This document shows positions 48,975 to 64,000 of a stretch of DNA of 64,000 nucleotides, in pieces; position 1 is the stretch's first letter; every line of letters begins with the position of its first letter. The position numbers and the translations under genes are program-made. This DNA comes from Silene latifolia (taxonomy: Eukaryota; Streptophyta; Magnoliopsida; Caryophyllales; Caryophyllaceae): contig NC_133532.1 of the NCBI RefSeq assembly GCF_048544455.1, positions 13,766,948 through 13,830,947 of the forward strand. The letters are read 5' to 3'. Under the pieces are notes generated by a model, which saw nothing but the letters and a program-made list of their open reading frames with translations, made no database searches and was not told where the DNA came from.

Positions 48975-49560
48975 ACAATTCAAATGCCCAAATAAACAAC
49001 AATAAAAAAACGTAAAAAATCCACCTAAATACATTAATTAAATTTTTGCTTTCCATCTTCGTATTTTTTTCCCCGTAATTATAATGTGACAATGCAATCT
49101 TCAATTTATGCAAAGGGTCTAATGGAGTCAAGATCCTCGTCATTTCTATTATCCTCGATGCCAAAGTAGTCTCTTCGGACCTTAGCAAGAGATAATTTTT
49201 CATGGATATTCATATACAATCCAAACCCTCAAAATATGTAATTTAAACAAAACGTAAAAAATCCACCCAAATACATTAATTATAACCCTCCTTTCCATCT
49301 TCTTAGTGCGGCCCTAGTAATGCAATCCTCAAAATTTATGCACGATATTTCATGGAGTCAAGATCCTCTCCATTTCCCCCGATAAATGCCAAATAATAGA
49401 CTTTTCATACTTAGAAAAAGATCGACTTTCACATGTATTTATAAACAATTCAAATCCTCAAAATACGTTAGTAACAAAAACGTAAAAAATCCACCCATAA
49501 ACATTAAGTAAAATCCGGCTTTCCAACTTCTTACTTTCTTCTTCTCCTATCTAAATAATA
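48975..49560 (+). repeat. Three-copy diverged tandem repeat, unit about 235 bp
   Basis: Units start near 48975, 49217 and 49446 with CAATTCAAAT-like sequence. Each carries AACGTAAAAAATCCACC (about 49010, 49251 and 49480) and then CTTTCCATCTTC. The third copy is partial. The array ends about 370 bp upstream of the TATA box of the AAA-ATPase gene. Confidence 0.8.
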
Positions 49561-49933
49561 TCTTCATTCATCTCATGCTCTAATAATCAATTTCATTTCA
49601 TACCATATACTCCCCCGTTAATTTGATTTCTTTACGTTTGTTTTTTTGGACACTATTTATAAGTAAGAAGAATTTTCAATACAACTTCTAATACACTGTA
49701 TTAAATTGTCTTCCCAGGTGTATTATGAATATCAAACTTTTATAATTTTCAGTAGTAGATAACTAAAGATATAAATAAAAGAAGACGAATATTGACATCT
49801 ATAAACCAAATGTGAACGATTTTACGGCACAATAGCATATAATAATCAATAAATTAATAATAGCATATAATAATCAATAAATTAATAATATTTATAATAA
49901 TAATAAAAAAAAAATATAATATAATAATTCCCC
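49561..49933. other. AT-rich upstream region
   Basis: No gene. About 49608-49650 resembles one end of a Stowaway-like element (TACTCCCCCGTTAATTTGAT), but no matching second end was found. A 26-bp stretch ATAGCATATAATAATCAATA... is directly repeated near 49830-49880. Confidence 0.45.
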
Positions 49934-49943
49934 TATATAAATA
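49934..49943 (+). promoter_or_regulatory. Probable TATA box of the AAA-ATPase gene
   Basis: TATATAAATA, 256 bp before the ATG, followed by a CT-rich leader (about 50025-50110) typical of plant 5' UTRs. Transcription would start near 49965-49975. Confidence 0.6.
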
Positions 49944-50189
49944 AACACACTCTATGTCTCTAGTCATATTATTATTGATTATTTAATTATTATGAGAATA
50001 AAAAGTTTCACCTAAAAAAAACGCACATCCATCTCTCTACCTCTTTCAACTGATCTTCCGCAACTATTTCTTCTCTTTTCCCCTTTCTTCTCTCTCTCTC
50101 CTCAACCCCAAGATCTCAATCGATTCATATAAATCGAGAGATTTATCAAAAGGGGGGAGAAATTAGGGTTAACTTATTAACAATTAACA

Positions 50190-64000
<13,811 letters not shown>

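Overview
The window is plant nuclear DNA, almost certainly a eudicot with a large repeat-rich genome. The evidence is one intron-rich gene whose protein matches the plant AAA-ATPase family of Arabidopsis AT4G02480/AT1G02890, L1-type LINEs with plant ORF1/ORF2 architecture, a Tat-lineage Ty3/gypsy element, Helitrons, and hAT, Mutator and Stowaway MITEs. The species cannot be named from sequence alone. A Caryophyllales origin is only a guess.

Layout. 1-7188: non-coding LTR retrotransposon 'A' (LARD type, minus strand, 3' LTR clipped by the window edge), inserted into a Tat-type LTR fragment (7189-7795, minus). About 7980-47960: one degenerate L1 LINE, plus strand, about 5.6 kb when collapsed, split into five pieces by four independent insertions: (i) LARD 'C', 8865-16399, same family as A, TSD GAAGA; (ii) a 19.3-kb Tat-lineage Ty3/gypsy element, 17261-36597, LTRs of about 2.4 kb, TSD AAGAT; (iii) a probable solo LTR 'D', 36707-43504, TSD GCGAT, itself carrying nested Helitrons (36876-40559) and a Mutator-type MITE (41724-42096); (iv) a 648-bp hAT-type MITE, 45093-45740, 8-bp TSD GATCCACT. 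At each break, dropping the insert and one TSD copy brings the LINE reading frame back into register.

The Tat element has gag, protease, RT, RNase H, a second (archaeal-type) RNase H and integrase on the plus strand, all broken by stops and frameshifts. Its 7-kb region after integrase carries two antisense genes. The distal one (33256-30240, minus) encodes a plant-mobile-domain (PMD) protein with a coiled-coil C-terminus and appears to be divided by short introns with canonical splice sites.

47960-49930 is AT-rich intergenic DNA with a three-copy ~235-bp tandem repeat ending near the promoter. 50190-64000 holds the only conventional gene: 26 coding exons in the window (1200 codons, 3' end missing) for an FHA + AAA+ ATPase. 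Its introns contain local tandem duplications, a Stowaway MITE and a compound CT/CA microsatellite. No rRNA, tRNA, CRISPR or organellar segment was seen.
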